Shown one piece after another: positions 1 to 7,323 of a stretch of 64,000 bases of DNA. Each line of letters opens with the position of its first letter. Position 1 is the stretch's first letter. Origin of the DNA: Pararhizobium sp. IMCC3301 (GTDB taxonomy: Bacteria; Pseudomonadota; Alphaproteobacteria; Rhizobiales; GCA-2746425); the NCBI RefSeq assembly GCF_030758315.1, contig NZ_CP132336.1:1860001-1924000 (forward strand), read 5' to 3'. Below the pieces are notes generated by a model. The model made no database searches. It was given only the letters and a program-made list of their open reading frames with translations, and was not told the DNA's origin. Made by a program: the position numbers and the translations under genes.

Positions 1-117
1 GGCTTGTGTTTCCGCCCAGATGGTTGGGATAGCGTAGTGGACGCGGATCTCTGTTTCTTGCGCCGAAGCTACACTGGCAATTGTCGCCATAAAGGCGGCT
101 GCGAATATTGTTTTCAT
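1..117 (-). CDS. ABC transporter substrate-binding protein, N-terminal part only
   Basis: This gene runs off the left edge. Only the first 39 codons are visible: a start at 117, a lysine near the N-terminus, a hydrophobic stretch and an Ala-x-Ala-type cleavage region ending in SVASAQ. That is a Sec signal peptide, followed by mature protein beginning ETEIRVHYAIP. A good ribosome site (GAGGAGTG) lies 8 bases before the ATG. It is the last visible gene of the leftward ABC operon (ATPase, two permeases, then this), so it should be the periplasmic binding protein of the Ugp/Mal-like importer. The ligand cannot be read from so short a piece. Confidence 0.75.
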   Translation of the reverse strand, partial: MKTIFAAAFMATIASVASAQETEIRVHYAIPTIWAETQA

Positions 118-190
118 GATTGTCACTCCTCATTTTCAGGTTACTTGTTTTAGTTATTGTTCGCACTCTGTCCTGTTTCGTCTCATCTCC

Positions 191-1018
191 TCACCCTTTG
201 ACACCACCAGCTGCGAGACCCTGCACGAATTTGCGTTGTGCCATGAGAAATCCGATGACCAGCGGCGCGATGACAATGATTGCTGCGGCCATGAGCGGAC
301 CAACATCGTCGCCGCTTTCCTGATCACGAAAATAAACGATGCCTTTTGGCGGAGTTGCGATATCTGGATCGACCGTTGCGATCAGCGGCCAGAAGAGGTC
401 ATTCCAGTGTGTCGTGACCGAGAAAATGGCAAAAGCTGTCGCTGCGGGAAGCGCCATCGGAAAGACAATCCGCCAGACAATTGCGGTTTCGCTCAAGCCA
501 TCGACACGGGCTGCATCAAACAATTCTGCCGGCATCTGAGAGATGAACTGCCGGAACAGGAATATCCCAAAAGCAGTGGCGATGAATGGCAGGATGAGCG
601 CTGTATAGCTGTCGAGAATGCCGAATTCAGCAAAAGCAAGGAAAACTGGAATTGCCGTCACAGGAAACGGGATAAGAAGAGCTGCCAGGACCAGTCCGAA
701 AATCAGGTTGCGAGCCCAGAACGTACGTTGTGCGAGGGCATAAGCACATGGCAGCGCGAACAGGATTTGAAAGAACAGGATGCCAGCCACGACAATCGTG
801 CCGTTCCACAGATAGAGCAGAATGTCCGTTTCCGTCAGTGCCACCCAGTAGTTCGAGAACTCCAGCCGTGTCGGCAAAAATTGCACCTGTGAGGTGAATA
901 TCTCGTCGCGAGGCTTGAGCGAAAGAGAAACCATCCAGGCAAAGGGCAACAGGACGAATGCACCACCCACCATCAAAAGCGATGTTGAGACAATACGAGA
1001 GATTGTACGATTTTTCAT
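191..1018 (-). CDS. Carbohydrate ABC transporter permease, UgpE/MalG type
   Basis: A 275-residue inner-membrane protein with about six hydrophobic segments. The EAA loop is at roughly residues 165-195 (FDAARVDGLSE...FPMALPAA), the typical contact site for the ATPase. Length and the C-terminal KFVQGLAAGGVKG ending fit the MalG/UgpE branch of CUT1 permeases, which end in a similar K-x-x-VxGLxxGxVKG motif. The start overlaps the end of the preceding permease gene by 4 bases (ATGA), indicating translational coupling. It would form the membrane channel with the 1015-1914 protein. Substrate class (sugar, polyol or glycerol phosphate) is inference from family only. Confidence 0.88.
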   Translation of the reverse strand: MKNRTISRIVSTSLLMVGGAFVLLPFAWMVSLSLKPRDEIFTSQVQFLPTRLEFSNYWVALTETDILLYLWNGTIVVAGILFFQILFALPCAYALAQRTFWARNLIFGLVLAALLIPFPVTAIPVFLAFAEFGILDSYTALILPFIATAFGIFLFRQFISQMPAELFDAARVDGLSETAIVWRIVFPMALPAATAFAIFSVTTHWNDLFWPLIATVDPDIATPPKGIVYFRDQESGDDVGPLMAAAIIVIAPLVIGFLMAQRKFVQGLAAGGVKG

Positions 1019-1914
1019 CGGTAATGCACCTTCCGCTCGACCACCAGTATTTGAGCAAGGGTGAGGATCAGGATGAAAGCGAAAAACACAATGGTGATAG
1101 CGCTCGCATAGCCGGCTTTAAAGTAGATGAAACCTTCGCGGTATAACGCGTAAATCAGGGTGTCAGACGCAAAGGCCGGACCGCCTTTCGTCAACGTCGC
1201 CACCGTTTCGAAGACCCGAAAGGCGTTTGTCGCCGTGACCACAAGAACGAATAATGTCGTGGGTCCAAGCATCGGCCAGGTCACAGTCCAGAAACGCGAC
1301 CAGATGCCGTCAGCCCCATCAACCTCGGCTGCTTCATAAAGCTCTGAGGGTATGGCGGTGAGCCCGGCCAAAAAAAGCACCATATTGTATCCGACACTTT
1401 GCCATATGCCGATCACAGAAAGCGTATACAGAACAAGCCCACGGTCACTCAGCCAGTTCTGCGGCGTTAAACCTATGGCCGACAGCATCTGATTTACCAA
1501 TCCGAGCGACGGGTGCAGAAGCATCTGCCACGCGACTGCCATGGCCACGAGCGTGGCCGCGACCGGAAGGAAGTAAACTGCGCGCAGGAAGCGAGACATA
1601 TTTGGCGCCCAATCCAGCATGCGATGCAACCCGATAGCGACGCACAGTGCCAGGAAGACCGAGAATGGGATGACGATTGCGACGTAGGTCAGGGTGTTTG
1701 TGATCGCCCGCCTGCCGATCGATGATGTGAACAGAACTATGTAATTGTCCAATCCGATCCAGTTGAGCGACTTTGCACCGAACTGATAATCTGAGAATGA
1801 CAGAACCGCGACAATGGCAACCGGAACGAATATGAACAGAACCAGTGCAAGCGTCGCCGGACCTGTGAGCCAGATATTTGTGATGGTCTCTCGATGGTCT
1901 CTTTGGATGCCCAT
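1015..1914 (-). CDS. Carbohydrate ABC transporter permease, UgpA/MalF type
   Basis: A 299-residue membrane protein with an N-terminal hydrophobic helix (residues ~15-40) and five further segments. The EAA motif is near residues 194-215 (YEAAEVDGADGIWSRFWTVTWPML). It is the partner of the UgpE-like permease, with which it overlaps by 4 bases at the 3' end. Its own start touches the stop of the ATPase gene at 1914, so three genes are tightly coupled. The long periplasmic domain of true MalF is absent, so it is closer to UgpA and related sugar or polyol permeases. Confidence 0.88.
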   Translation of the reverse strand: MGIQRDHRETITNIWLTGPATLALVLFIFVPVAIVAVLSFSDYQFGAKSLNWIGLDNYIVLFTSSIGRRAITNTLTYVAIVIPFSVFLALCVAIGLHRMLDWAPNMSRFLRAVYFLPVAATLVAMAVAWQMLLHPSLGLVNQMLSAIGLTPQNWLSDRGLVLYTLSVIGIWQSVGYNMVLFLAGLTAIPSELYEAAEVDGADGIWSRFWTVTWPMLGPTTLFVLVVTATNAFRVFETVATLTKGGPAFASDTLIYALYREGFIYFKAGYASAITIVFFAFILILTLAQILVVERKVHYR

Positions 1915-3017
1915 CAGATCGCTCCCCGGGAACGGAGCCCGGTATCTGGATCAAAAATATGGGCTGCCGTTGTTTCAAACCCGAGCCGGATTTCGGAATT
2001 CGGTGCGGGCAAATTGTAGTTTCCAGGCGCAATCGAACGGATGATTTCGCCTTTGGAATTGCGTGCGGTCAGGATGATTTCCGAGCCGAGATATTCAGCT
2101 GACTCTAGATGCACCTGGATCTGACCGTCGACCGTTGGAACAAGGTGTTCAGGACGCAATCCGATTGTTTTCCCGGCCGTACCTGGAAGCACTCCATCGC
2201 CAAGCGAATTGGCAGGAAGGAAATTGATCTGATGGGCGCCGACAAACGCCGCAACGGCGCATGAGGCAGGACGTTCATAGAGATCTCGTGGCGAGCCGAC
2301 TTGTGCAATTGCGCCATCCATCATGACAATCACCTGATCAGACATGGCCATAGCTTCAGCCTGATCATGAGTGACATAGATGAATGCGCGGCCGGTGCGT
2401 TTGTGCAGATTAACCAGCTCAGCGCGTGTCTGAACGCGTAGCCGGGCATCAAGATTTGACAGTGGTTCATCCAGTAGAAATAGAACCGGATCACGCACCA
2501 GGGCCCGTGCCAACGCAACTCTTTGCCGTTGTCCACCTGAAATTTGTGCAGGTTTGCGATTCAGCAACGCACTGATCTCAAGCGACTCGGCGACCTGCTC
2601 GACTTTGCGTCTGATATCGCTGCGAGCCCCTGCTGCACCCGGATAGAACCGACCGACCCCAGGCAATCGTCCGAGAGCCGTCAGATGGCGCATCGTCAGC
2701 GGCAATGCAACATTCTGGGCGACTGTCAAATGTGGATAGAGCGCATAGGACTGGAACACCATTGCGATATTCCGCTCGTGGGCCGTCATTTCAGTGACGA
2801 CGCGTCCGTCCAGCATGACTTCGCCCTCAGAAGGTCGATCAAGACCCGCCATAATCCTGAGCGTGGTTGATTTTCCGCAACCGGATGCACCCAGAAGCGA
2901 GGTGAAACTTCCAGCAGCGATAGAAAGCGATATGTCATCCAGCACAATTTGCGTGCCGAATTTTTTTGTAACATTTTTTAGATCAAGGACGTGTGGTGTA
3001 CTCAAGACCTGCTCCAA
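1914..3017 (-). CDS. ABC transporter ATP-binding protein, UgpC/MalK type
   Basis: A 367-residue ATPase that powers the importer from the cytoplasmic face. Visible motifs are Walker A GASGCGKST (residues 43-51), Q-loop (MVFQS, ~86-90), signature ISGGQ (159-163), Walker B with catalytic Glu (LLDEP, 181-185) and H-loop (YVTHD). The C-terminal third is the OB-fold regulatory domain of the MalK/UgpC class (motif GLRPEHL). About 20 extra residues (~112-133) lie between the Q-loop and the signature, a length variant compared with MalK. It is second in a leftward operon after the LOG-like gene, with the permeases directly following. Confidence 0.9.
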   Translation of the reverse strand: MEQVLSTPHVLDLKNVTKKFGTQIVLDDISLSIAAGSFTSLLGASGCGKSTTLRIMAGLDRPSEGEVMLDGRVVTEMTAHERNIAMVFQSYALYPHLTVAQNVALPLTMRHLTALGRLPGVGRFYPGAAGARSDIRRKVEQVAESLEISALLNRKPAQISGGQRQRVALARALVRDPVLFLLDEPLSNLDARLRVQTRAELVNLHKRTGRAFIYVTHDQAEAMAMSDQVIVMMDGAIAQVGSPRDLYERPASCAVAAFVGAHQINFLPANSLGDGVLPGTAGKTIGLRPEHLVPTVDGQIQVHLESAEYLGSEIILTARNSKGEIIRSIAPGNYNLPAPNSEIRLGFETTAAHIFDPDTGLRSRGAI

Positions 3018-3052
3018 ATTTGTACATTATCTACCATCGATAAAACAAAATA

Positions 3053-3691
3053 TCAATTATCTGACAAAACCAGAGAACCCATGAAATGTTCTGCAAGCCG
3101 CACCATCGCCTCGTGCGCGCTTTGCGCAACCACAAGGCCTTCGATCTCATGAGCACCGTCCAGACCAATTACAAGTTTCGAAAAGTGCAGCCCATAGGCA
3201 ATCTCCGATAGTGTGCCATACGAGCCGCCAACTGCAATCAAAACGGCGCATGATTTGGCAATAATCATGTTGCGAGCTTCGCTTAATCCTGTTGCGATGG
3301 GGAGTGCAATAAAGTCGTTTGCGCTGTGCCATTCATGATCAGGCAACAGACCGACCGTCAGACCCCCGGAATGCATACAACCCTTTGATGCAGCTTCCAT
3401 AACGCCGCCCCGCCCTCCGCAGATCATGGTCAATCCCAGTCGTCCGACCGCAGCACCAATAGCCTCCGCAGTGGCCAACTGACTTTCGCTCGCATCGCGC
3501 GGGCCAATAACGCCAACAGGAATACGGCGCATATTGCCACTTGCTGCGACCAATGCCAGTGCCTGCTCAGCAGATGCCGGCACTGCGTCTTCAGGTGTTT
3601 CAGTTTGGCGCCACGTCCACATCCAGGGATCAAGACGCCCCTTGCTGCTGAAAACGTTTCCGTCTGAGATATGAAGAGATAGCCGATCCAT
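3053..3691 (-). CDS. LOG-like nucleotide-binding protein, TIGR00725 family
   Basis: A 212-residue protein (from ATG 3691; an upstream in-frame GTG at 3706 would add five residues). The core from about residue 57 is a Rossmann-like fold of the TIGR00725/LOG type: IGPRDAS at the nucleotide loop, GGRGGVMEAASKG, and a second GGSYGTLSEIAYG motif. LOG proteins include cytokinin riboside 5'-monophosphate phosphoribohydrolases, but TIGR00725 members are mostly uncharacterised. The PGGxGTxxE signature of true LOG enzymes is here GGSYGTLSE, so activity should not be assumed. It has ~50 extra N-terminal residues. It is the promoter-proximal gene of the ABC operon, 35 bases before the ATPase. Confidence 0.7.
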   Translation of the reverse strand: MDRLSLHISDGNVFSSKGRLDPWMWTWRQTETPEDAVPASAEQALALVAASGNMRRIPVGVIGPRDASESQLATAEAIGAAVGRLGLTMICGGRGGVMEAASKGCMHSGGLTVGLLPDHEWHSANDFIALPIATGLSEARNMIIAKSCAVLIAVGGSYGTLSEIAYGLHFSKLVIGLDGAHEIEGLVVAQSAHEAMVRLAEHFMGSLVLSDN

Positions 3692-3709
3692 GTTGCATTG
3701 CCTCACTAA

Positions 3710-3727
3710 ATGTAAGATACTTTACAT
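3710..3727. promoter_or_regulatory. Inverted repeat in divergent promoter, candidate DeoR operator
   Basis: ATGTAA and TTACAT arms separated by six bases lie between the divergent LOG-like/ABC operon and the DeoR gene. A third half-site-like ATGTTAA follows directly. The position between two divergent starts suggests autoregulation plus control of the transporter by the adjacent regulator. This is inference from symmetry and place only. Confidence 0.45.
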
Positions 3728-3747
3728 ATGTTAAAGCGAAAGGCAAT

Positions 3748-4473
3748 ATGATGATGGACACTCTGGGGCCTTCGTCCTTGAACGGCAGACAAGAACGCAT
3801 CCTTGAACAGACGGCCAGCCAAGGCTTTGTCACCATTGAAAATCTGGCTAAGGAGTTCGACGTTTCAGCTCAGACCGTGCGACGCGACATCATAATGCTA
3901 TCCGAGGCAGGTCTATTGCAGCGCTTTCACGGAGGTGCTGGGATCATCGGGTCGGATGAAGCGCTGCGCCTTGATTACGACAGAAAGACTGAGATTTCTC
4001 GGGATGACAAGTCTCGCGTAGCCCGGGCGGCGGCTCTTCTCGTTGGAGATCACGCCACTGTGTTTCTTGATGTCGGCACGACTGTGGAGGCGCTGGCGCA
4101 AGAACTGAACAACAGGCCAGGATTTCGCGTGTTCACCAACAGTACGCGCGCTGCGCTGCATTTTGACCCGCATCGGCACGAAATTATGGTGCTGGGAGGT
4201 CGTCTGGCCGGACGTGACGGATCGCTGGTCGGCGAAGAGATCGTGTTGACTCTGTCAAACCTCAAAATCGATGTAGCGTTTCTTGGATGCTCAGCAATTG
4301 ATGATGCGGGTCGCGTCATGGATTATGACTTGTCAAAAATCGCAGTGAAAAAGGTCGCTATTGCGTCAGCCAGCGAAAAATTTCTCCTGGCGAGCCCCTC
4401 GAAATTTGGACGTTCAGCGCTCGCTGCATTTGCGAACGTCACTGATTTTGACAAAGTGGTGGACGGAACCTGA
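3748..4473 (+). CDS. DeoR/GlpR-family transcriptional regulator
   Basis: A 241-residue protein with an N-terminal winged helix (residues ~13-65, QERILE...FVTIENLAKEFDVSAQTVRRDI), the classic DeoR HTH, followed by a DeoRC sensor domain with the GD-x-FLDVGTTVEAL-like phosphosugar loop at ~95-108. Family members sense phosphorylated sugars (GlpR senses glycerol 3-phosphate). It is transcribed divergently from the Ugp/Mal-like operon and 57 bases from the LOG-like start, so it most likely represses that operon. Start chosen at the first of three near-adjacent ATGs, preceded by AAAGG. Confidence 0.88.
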   Translation: MMMDTLGPSSLNGRQERILEQTASQGFVTIENLAKEFDVSAQTVRRDIIMLSEAGLLQRFHGGAGIIGSDEALRLDYDRKTEISRDDKSRVARAAALLVGDHATVFLDVGTTVEALAQELNNRPGFRVFTNSTRAALHFDPHRHEIMVLGGRLAGRDGSLVGEEIVLTLSNLKIDVAFLGCSAIDDAGRVMDYDLSKIAVKKVAIASASEKFLLASPSKFGRSALAAFANVTDFDKVVDGT

Positions 4474-4578
4474 CGTCAGTCTAATCTATGACGTGCGACG
4501 TCGATCCCACAGGTCCGTTTTTAGACACATGCGAAACTATGGCGATAAACCGACTGGGAATTTTGCAGCGCTTCAAAC

Positions 4579-4604
4579 CCCCATTGGGCTATTTACCCAT
4601 GGGG
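4579..4604 (+). terminator. Possible terminator after the DeoR gene
   Basis: A nine-pair stem (CCCCAT, one bulged T, GGG paired with CCCATGGGG) with a seven-base loop lies about 105 bases downstream of the DeoR stop. Only a weak T-rich tail follows, so it is uncertain. Confidence 0.35.
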
Positions 4605-4686
4605 CAGTTTGCATTCTTGATGATGCGCAAATTGCTGCCCGTTAGCGGTGGATGTTGAAGGAACCTTTCAAGGCGCTACTCGGTCG

Positions 4687-4887
4687 TTATGGCGATCGCA
4701 AGTTTTTCAGCAGGCTGTGAAATTCGGGTGGCATATCGTGGCCGAGCGCTTCTGCCAAAGCGGCCGCGCTTGCGCCTAGTTGCTCTGCCGCCGCTGCCAG
4801 ATCAGGTGCGCCTCTGCCTGCCCCGCCGGGACCACCTTCATTGCCTCGGCGAGATTCCTCCAACCACTCCGCTTCCACCGCCAACAT
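4687..4887 (-). pseudogene. Possible small protein or gene remnant in a 650-base intergenic region
   Basis: The stretch 4474-5121 between the DeoR gene and the amide operon holds no convincing full gene. On the minus strand a 66-codon frame reads APDLAAAAEQLGASAAALAEALG, resembling the DLAAAAxKLGVxxxALxxALG segment that recurs at the ends of some YHYH-domain and related secreted proteins. There is no signal peptide and only a poor ribosome site. It is much more GC-rich than the AT-rich leader next to it. It may be a decayed C-terminal fragment or a coincidence of composition. Confidence 0.25.
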
Positions 4888-4933
4888 TAAAAGAAGTCAC
4901 CCGACGGGCGCGATCCCTTGCGAAAAATGTGCT

Positions 4934-4951
4934 TAATATACTAACATATTA
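4934..4951. promoter_or_regulatory. AT-rich inverted repeat upstream of the amide operon
   Basis: TAATAT and ATATTA arms with a six-base spacer lie about 55 bases before the antiterminator-like stem-loops of the amide operon. The sequence around it (to 4980) is strongly AT-rich, as in a promoter region. It could be an operator or simply part of the promoter; no clean sigma-70 or sigma-54 pair could be assigned. Confidence 0.3.
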
Positions 4952-5003
4952 GGTAAAAAATTTTCTTGATTTTTTCCTATTCTTAATGCAACGGTGAATG
5001 AAC

Positions 5004-5043
5004 GAGTTCAAATGCGAGCTCAAACATATGGGCAAAATGGCCC
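5004..5043 (+). promoter_or_regulatory. Tandem hexaloop stem-loops, candidate ANTAR (AmiR) RNA target
   Basis: Two small stem-loops sit in series. P1 (5004-5021) has a six-pair stem GAGTTC/GAGCTC (one G-U) and a six-base loop AAATGC. After eight bases, P2 (5030-5043) has a four-pair stem GGGC/GCCC and a six-base loop AAAATG. The 3' part of P2 lies inside the left arm of the following terminator, so P2 and terminator are mutually exclusive. This is the architecture known for ANTAR targets (two hexaloop hairpins, second overlapping a terminator). Both loops start with A as in the consensus, but position 4 is T or A rather than the usual G. AmiR is encoded 8 kb downstream in the same operon. Confidence 0.6.
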
Positions 5044-5088
5044 CTTAAACGACCACCGGAATCTGGTCGTTTAAGGGGCCATTTTTTT
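5034..5088 (+). terminator. Leader intrinsic terminator/attenuator of the amide operon
   Basis: A perfect stem of at least 19 pairs (arms 5037-5055 and 5064-5082, extending to 22 with flanking A-T pairs), an eight-base loop and a run of T on the 3' side. It ends only 33 bases before the ATG of the substrate-binding-protein gene and has no gene upstream on the same strand within 500 bases, so it is placed to attenuate the operon rather than to end another gene. In Pseudomonas aeruginosa the amidase leader carries a terminator that AmiR overcomes. Confidence 0.85.
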
Positions 5089-5121
5089 GTGCTTCTGTTC
5101 GAGTTAACAAGGGAGAAAGAA

Positions 5122-6366
5122 ATGAAAAGACGTGATTTTTTAGGAAGAGTTGGAGCCTTGGGCGTCATTGGAGCGTCCGGTGCCTTATCCGCGCCCGCGC
5201 TGCTGTTAGGCACCAGACCGGCACTCGCTTTGGGTACAGATATTCCTGTGGGACTGCTGTTTTCGCTCACCGGCGCTGTGGCTGTGGTGGAACATACGCT
5301 GCATGACGCCGCATTGATGGCAATGGAAGAAATCAACAAACAGGGCGGAATTCATGGTCGCCAGCTGCGGCCGATTATTGAGGACCCGGCATCTGATCCG
5401 GCCACCTACGCGGACCGCGCACGTCGTCTTATGATCCGCGACAAATGCATAAGTGTCTTTGGCTCTTACACCTCTGCCAGCCGGCAAGCAGTTCTGCCGG
5501 TCGTCGAGCAGCGCAACAATCTTTACTGGTATCCCACTCTTTATGAGGGGCGTGAATGTTCGCGCAATGTCATGTATGGCGGCGCGGTGCCAAACCAACA
5601 GCAGGACAATGTGATCGGCTGGGCGATCGAGAACTTCGGTCCGCGCTTTTATCTGATCGGCAACAACTACGTCTATCCGAAAGAAGAGAACAACTATTGC
5701 AAGAAGCTGCTCTCCGAGCTTGGAGGCGAAGTCGTGCATGAAGAATATGTGCCATTGGGCCATTCCGACTTCAGTTCGGTCATCAATCGTATCCGTACGG
5801 AGAAGCCGGATGTCATTTTCGCGACCGTTGTCGGCGACTCCGACGTTGCCTTTGCGCGTCAGTACCATGCTGCCGAACTGGATGCGGAAGCGATGCCGGT
5901 CATCAGCCTGACGCGTTCGGAAGTCGAGGTGAAAGCGATTGGCGGTGAAGCCGCTGCAGGGCACTACTCATCTGCACCCTATTTCATGGGCCATTCCACG
6001 CCAGAGAATGAGCGTTTCGTAGAGGCATACAAGAGCCGCTATGGCGCCGATGAGGTCACGCACTTCGTCAGTGAAGCAGCCTATTTCCAAGTCTATCAGT
6101 TTAAGGCAGCACTTGAGAAACTGGATCCGGACAATGTCACGACTGAGGCCATCCGAGCTGCAGCTGTTGGCACTGAATTGGCCGCACCCCAGGGCAAAGT
6201 GCTTATCGATGAAAACCTTCACACCCATCTGTGGCCAAAAGTGGCGCAATGGCAGTCGGACGGTCAAGCCAAGGTGATCCTGGACTCCGCAGAGCGGGTG
6301 GCTCCCAAGCCCTATGCTGCCTACCCGGGACAAACCTGCACGGGCGAAGGTTTAGTCAAGGGTTGA
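5122..6366 (+). CDS. urtA: Urea/amide ABC transporter substrate-binding protein, UrtA-like (AmiC paralogue)
   Basis: A 414-residue periplasmic binding protein of the UrtA/FmdD/AmiC group. It opens with a twin-arginine signal (RRDFLGR at residues 3-9, hydrophobic stretch, cleavage near ALALG). The mature part is collinear with the cytoplasmic AmiC encoded at 12178: shared blocks include INKQGGIHG, YPTLYEG, NVMYGG, EEYVPLG and PQGKV. The start at 5122 follows AAGGGAGAAAG; an upstream in-frame Met at 5089 lies in the terminator tail and is rejected. It is the first gene of the operon and would deliver a short amide or urea to the UrtBC channel. The choice between urea and aliphatic amide is inference; the amidase downstream favours an amide. 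Confidence 0.85.
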   Translation: MKRRDFLGRVGALGVIGASGALSAPALLLGTRPALALGTDIPVGLLFSLTGAVAVVEHTLHDAALMAMEEINKQGGIHGRQLRPIIEDPASDPATYADRARRLMIRDKCISVFGSYTSASRQAVLPVVEQRNNLYWYPTLYEGRECSRNVMYGGAVPNQQQDNVIGWAIENFGPRFYLIGNNYVYPKEENNYCKKLLSELGGEVVHEEYVPLGHSDFSSVINRIRTEKPDVIFATVVGDSDVAFARQYHAAELDAEAMPVISLTRSEVEVKAIGGEAAAGHYSSAPYFMGHSTPENERFVEAYKSRYGADEVTHFVSEAAYFQVYQFKAALEKLDPDNVTTEAIRAAAVGTELAAPQGKVLIDENLHTHLWPKVAQWQSDGQAKVILDSAERVAPKPYAAYPGQTCTGEGLVKG

Positions 6367-6372
6367 ATGGTT

Positions 6373-6397
6373 GCTCCCGGCGCGACGCGCCGGGAGC
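6373..6397 (+). repeat. Stem-loop between urtA-like and urtB-like genes
   Basis: A perfect 11-pair GC-rich stem (GCTCCCGGCGC with GCGCCGGGAGC) and a three-base loop, starting six bases after the binding-protein stop. No T-run follows, so it is more likely an mRNA-stabilising or processing element than a terminator. Confidence 0.7.
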
Positions 6398-6444
6398 TCT
6401 ATAAACTGAGGGGGACATGCAGTTCGCGTCGACGGGGAGAGAGT

Positions 6445-7314
6445 ATGGATGTCGTTTTCAATCAGTTGTTTTCGGGCCTCAGCATGGCCTCGATCCTACT
6501 GATCATAGCACTTGGACTTGCAATAATTTACGGCTCGATGGGGGTGATCAATCTGGCGCACGGTGAATTCGTAATGCTGGGCGCGTACACGACTTGGGCT
6601 CTGCAAAACTATTTGGGCTTCGGAATTATTGTTTCTTTGCCGTTGGTCTTCTTGGCGGTGGCAGCCATTGGCTGGATCATCGAGCGGGCCATCGTGCAGC
6701 GGCTCTATAAACGACCACTGGACACGATCCTGGCAACTTGGGGGATCGGCATCATGTTACAGCAGGCGGTTCGGATTATAATTGGCCCGGAATCCCTGTT
6801 CGTCAAAGGTCCGGATTTTCTGCGCGGAAACATCGAGATCGGCAATGTTGTGATGTCGAATTATCGGATCTTCATCATCCTGTTCTCCGTTGCCGTCTTG
6901 CTAGTAACATGGGCATTACTCACGCGAACCGAATTCGGCACGAAGCTGCGCGCGATCATTCAGAACCGTAAAATCTCAGAGTGCTACGGAATTGAGTCAG
7001 GGCGCATATTCTCACTGACTTTTGCTTATGGGGCGGGGTTGGCCGGAATTGCAGGAGCGCTCATCACTCCCCTTTTCAGCACAATTCCAACCATGGGTAC
7101 AAGCCTTGTCGTCGATGCATTCCTGGTGGTGATTATCGGTGGTCTGGGCAGTTTGATCGGAGCCGCCACAGCGGCTGTCATGATTGGTGAAGCGACCGCA
7201 TTGTTCTCGCTAGTGATGAACGACACGCTTGGTCGCATTGCCGTTCTCGCCTGCGTCATCCTTCTTATCCGTCTGCGTCCGCGCGGCCTGTTCCCAGAAA
7301 ATACCCGTGGTTGA
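6445..7314 (+). CDS. urtB: Branched-chain-type ABC permease, UrtB-like
   Basis: A 289-residue hydrophobic protein with about eight membrane segments, of the LivH/UrtB family. The hallmark GxxxLAHGEF appears as MGVINLAHGEFVMLGAY at residues ~31-47, and the C-terminal part contains VVVIIGGLGSLIGA. The ATG at 6445 is preferred over an upstream in-frame Met at 6367 because GGGGAGAGAG precedes it and the protein then begins at the usual family position. It lies nine bases before the UrtC-like gene. It forms half of the transmembrane channel. Confidence 0.88.
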   Translation: MDVVFNQLFSGLSMASILLIIALGLAIIYGSMGVINLAHGEFVMLGAYTTWALQNYLGFGIIVSLPLVFLAVAAIGWIIERAIVQRLYKRPLDTILATWGIGIMLQQAVRIIIGPESLFVKGPDFLRGNIEIGNVVMSNYRIFIILFSVAVLLVTWALLTRTEFGTKLRAIIQNRKISECYGIESGRIFSLTFAYGAGLAGIAGALITPLFSTIPTMGTSLVVDAFLVVIIGGLGSLIGAATAAVMIGEATALFSLVMNDTLGRIAVLACVILLIRLRPRGLFPENTRG

Positions 7315-7323
7315 GGGCGCGCC

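Noticed and set aside
4906-4921. Sigma-54-like GG...GC pattern upstream of the amide operon
   Set aside because: The GG and GC are separated by 11 bases rather than 10 and the flanking consensus is poor.
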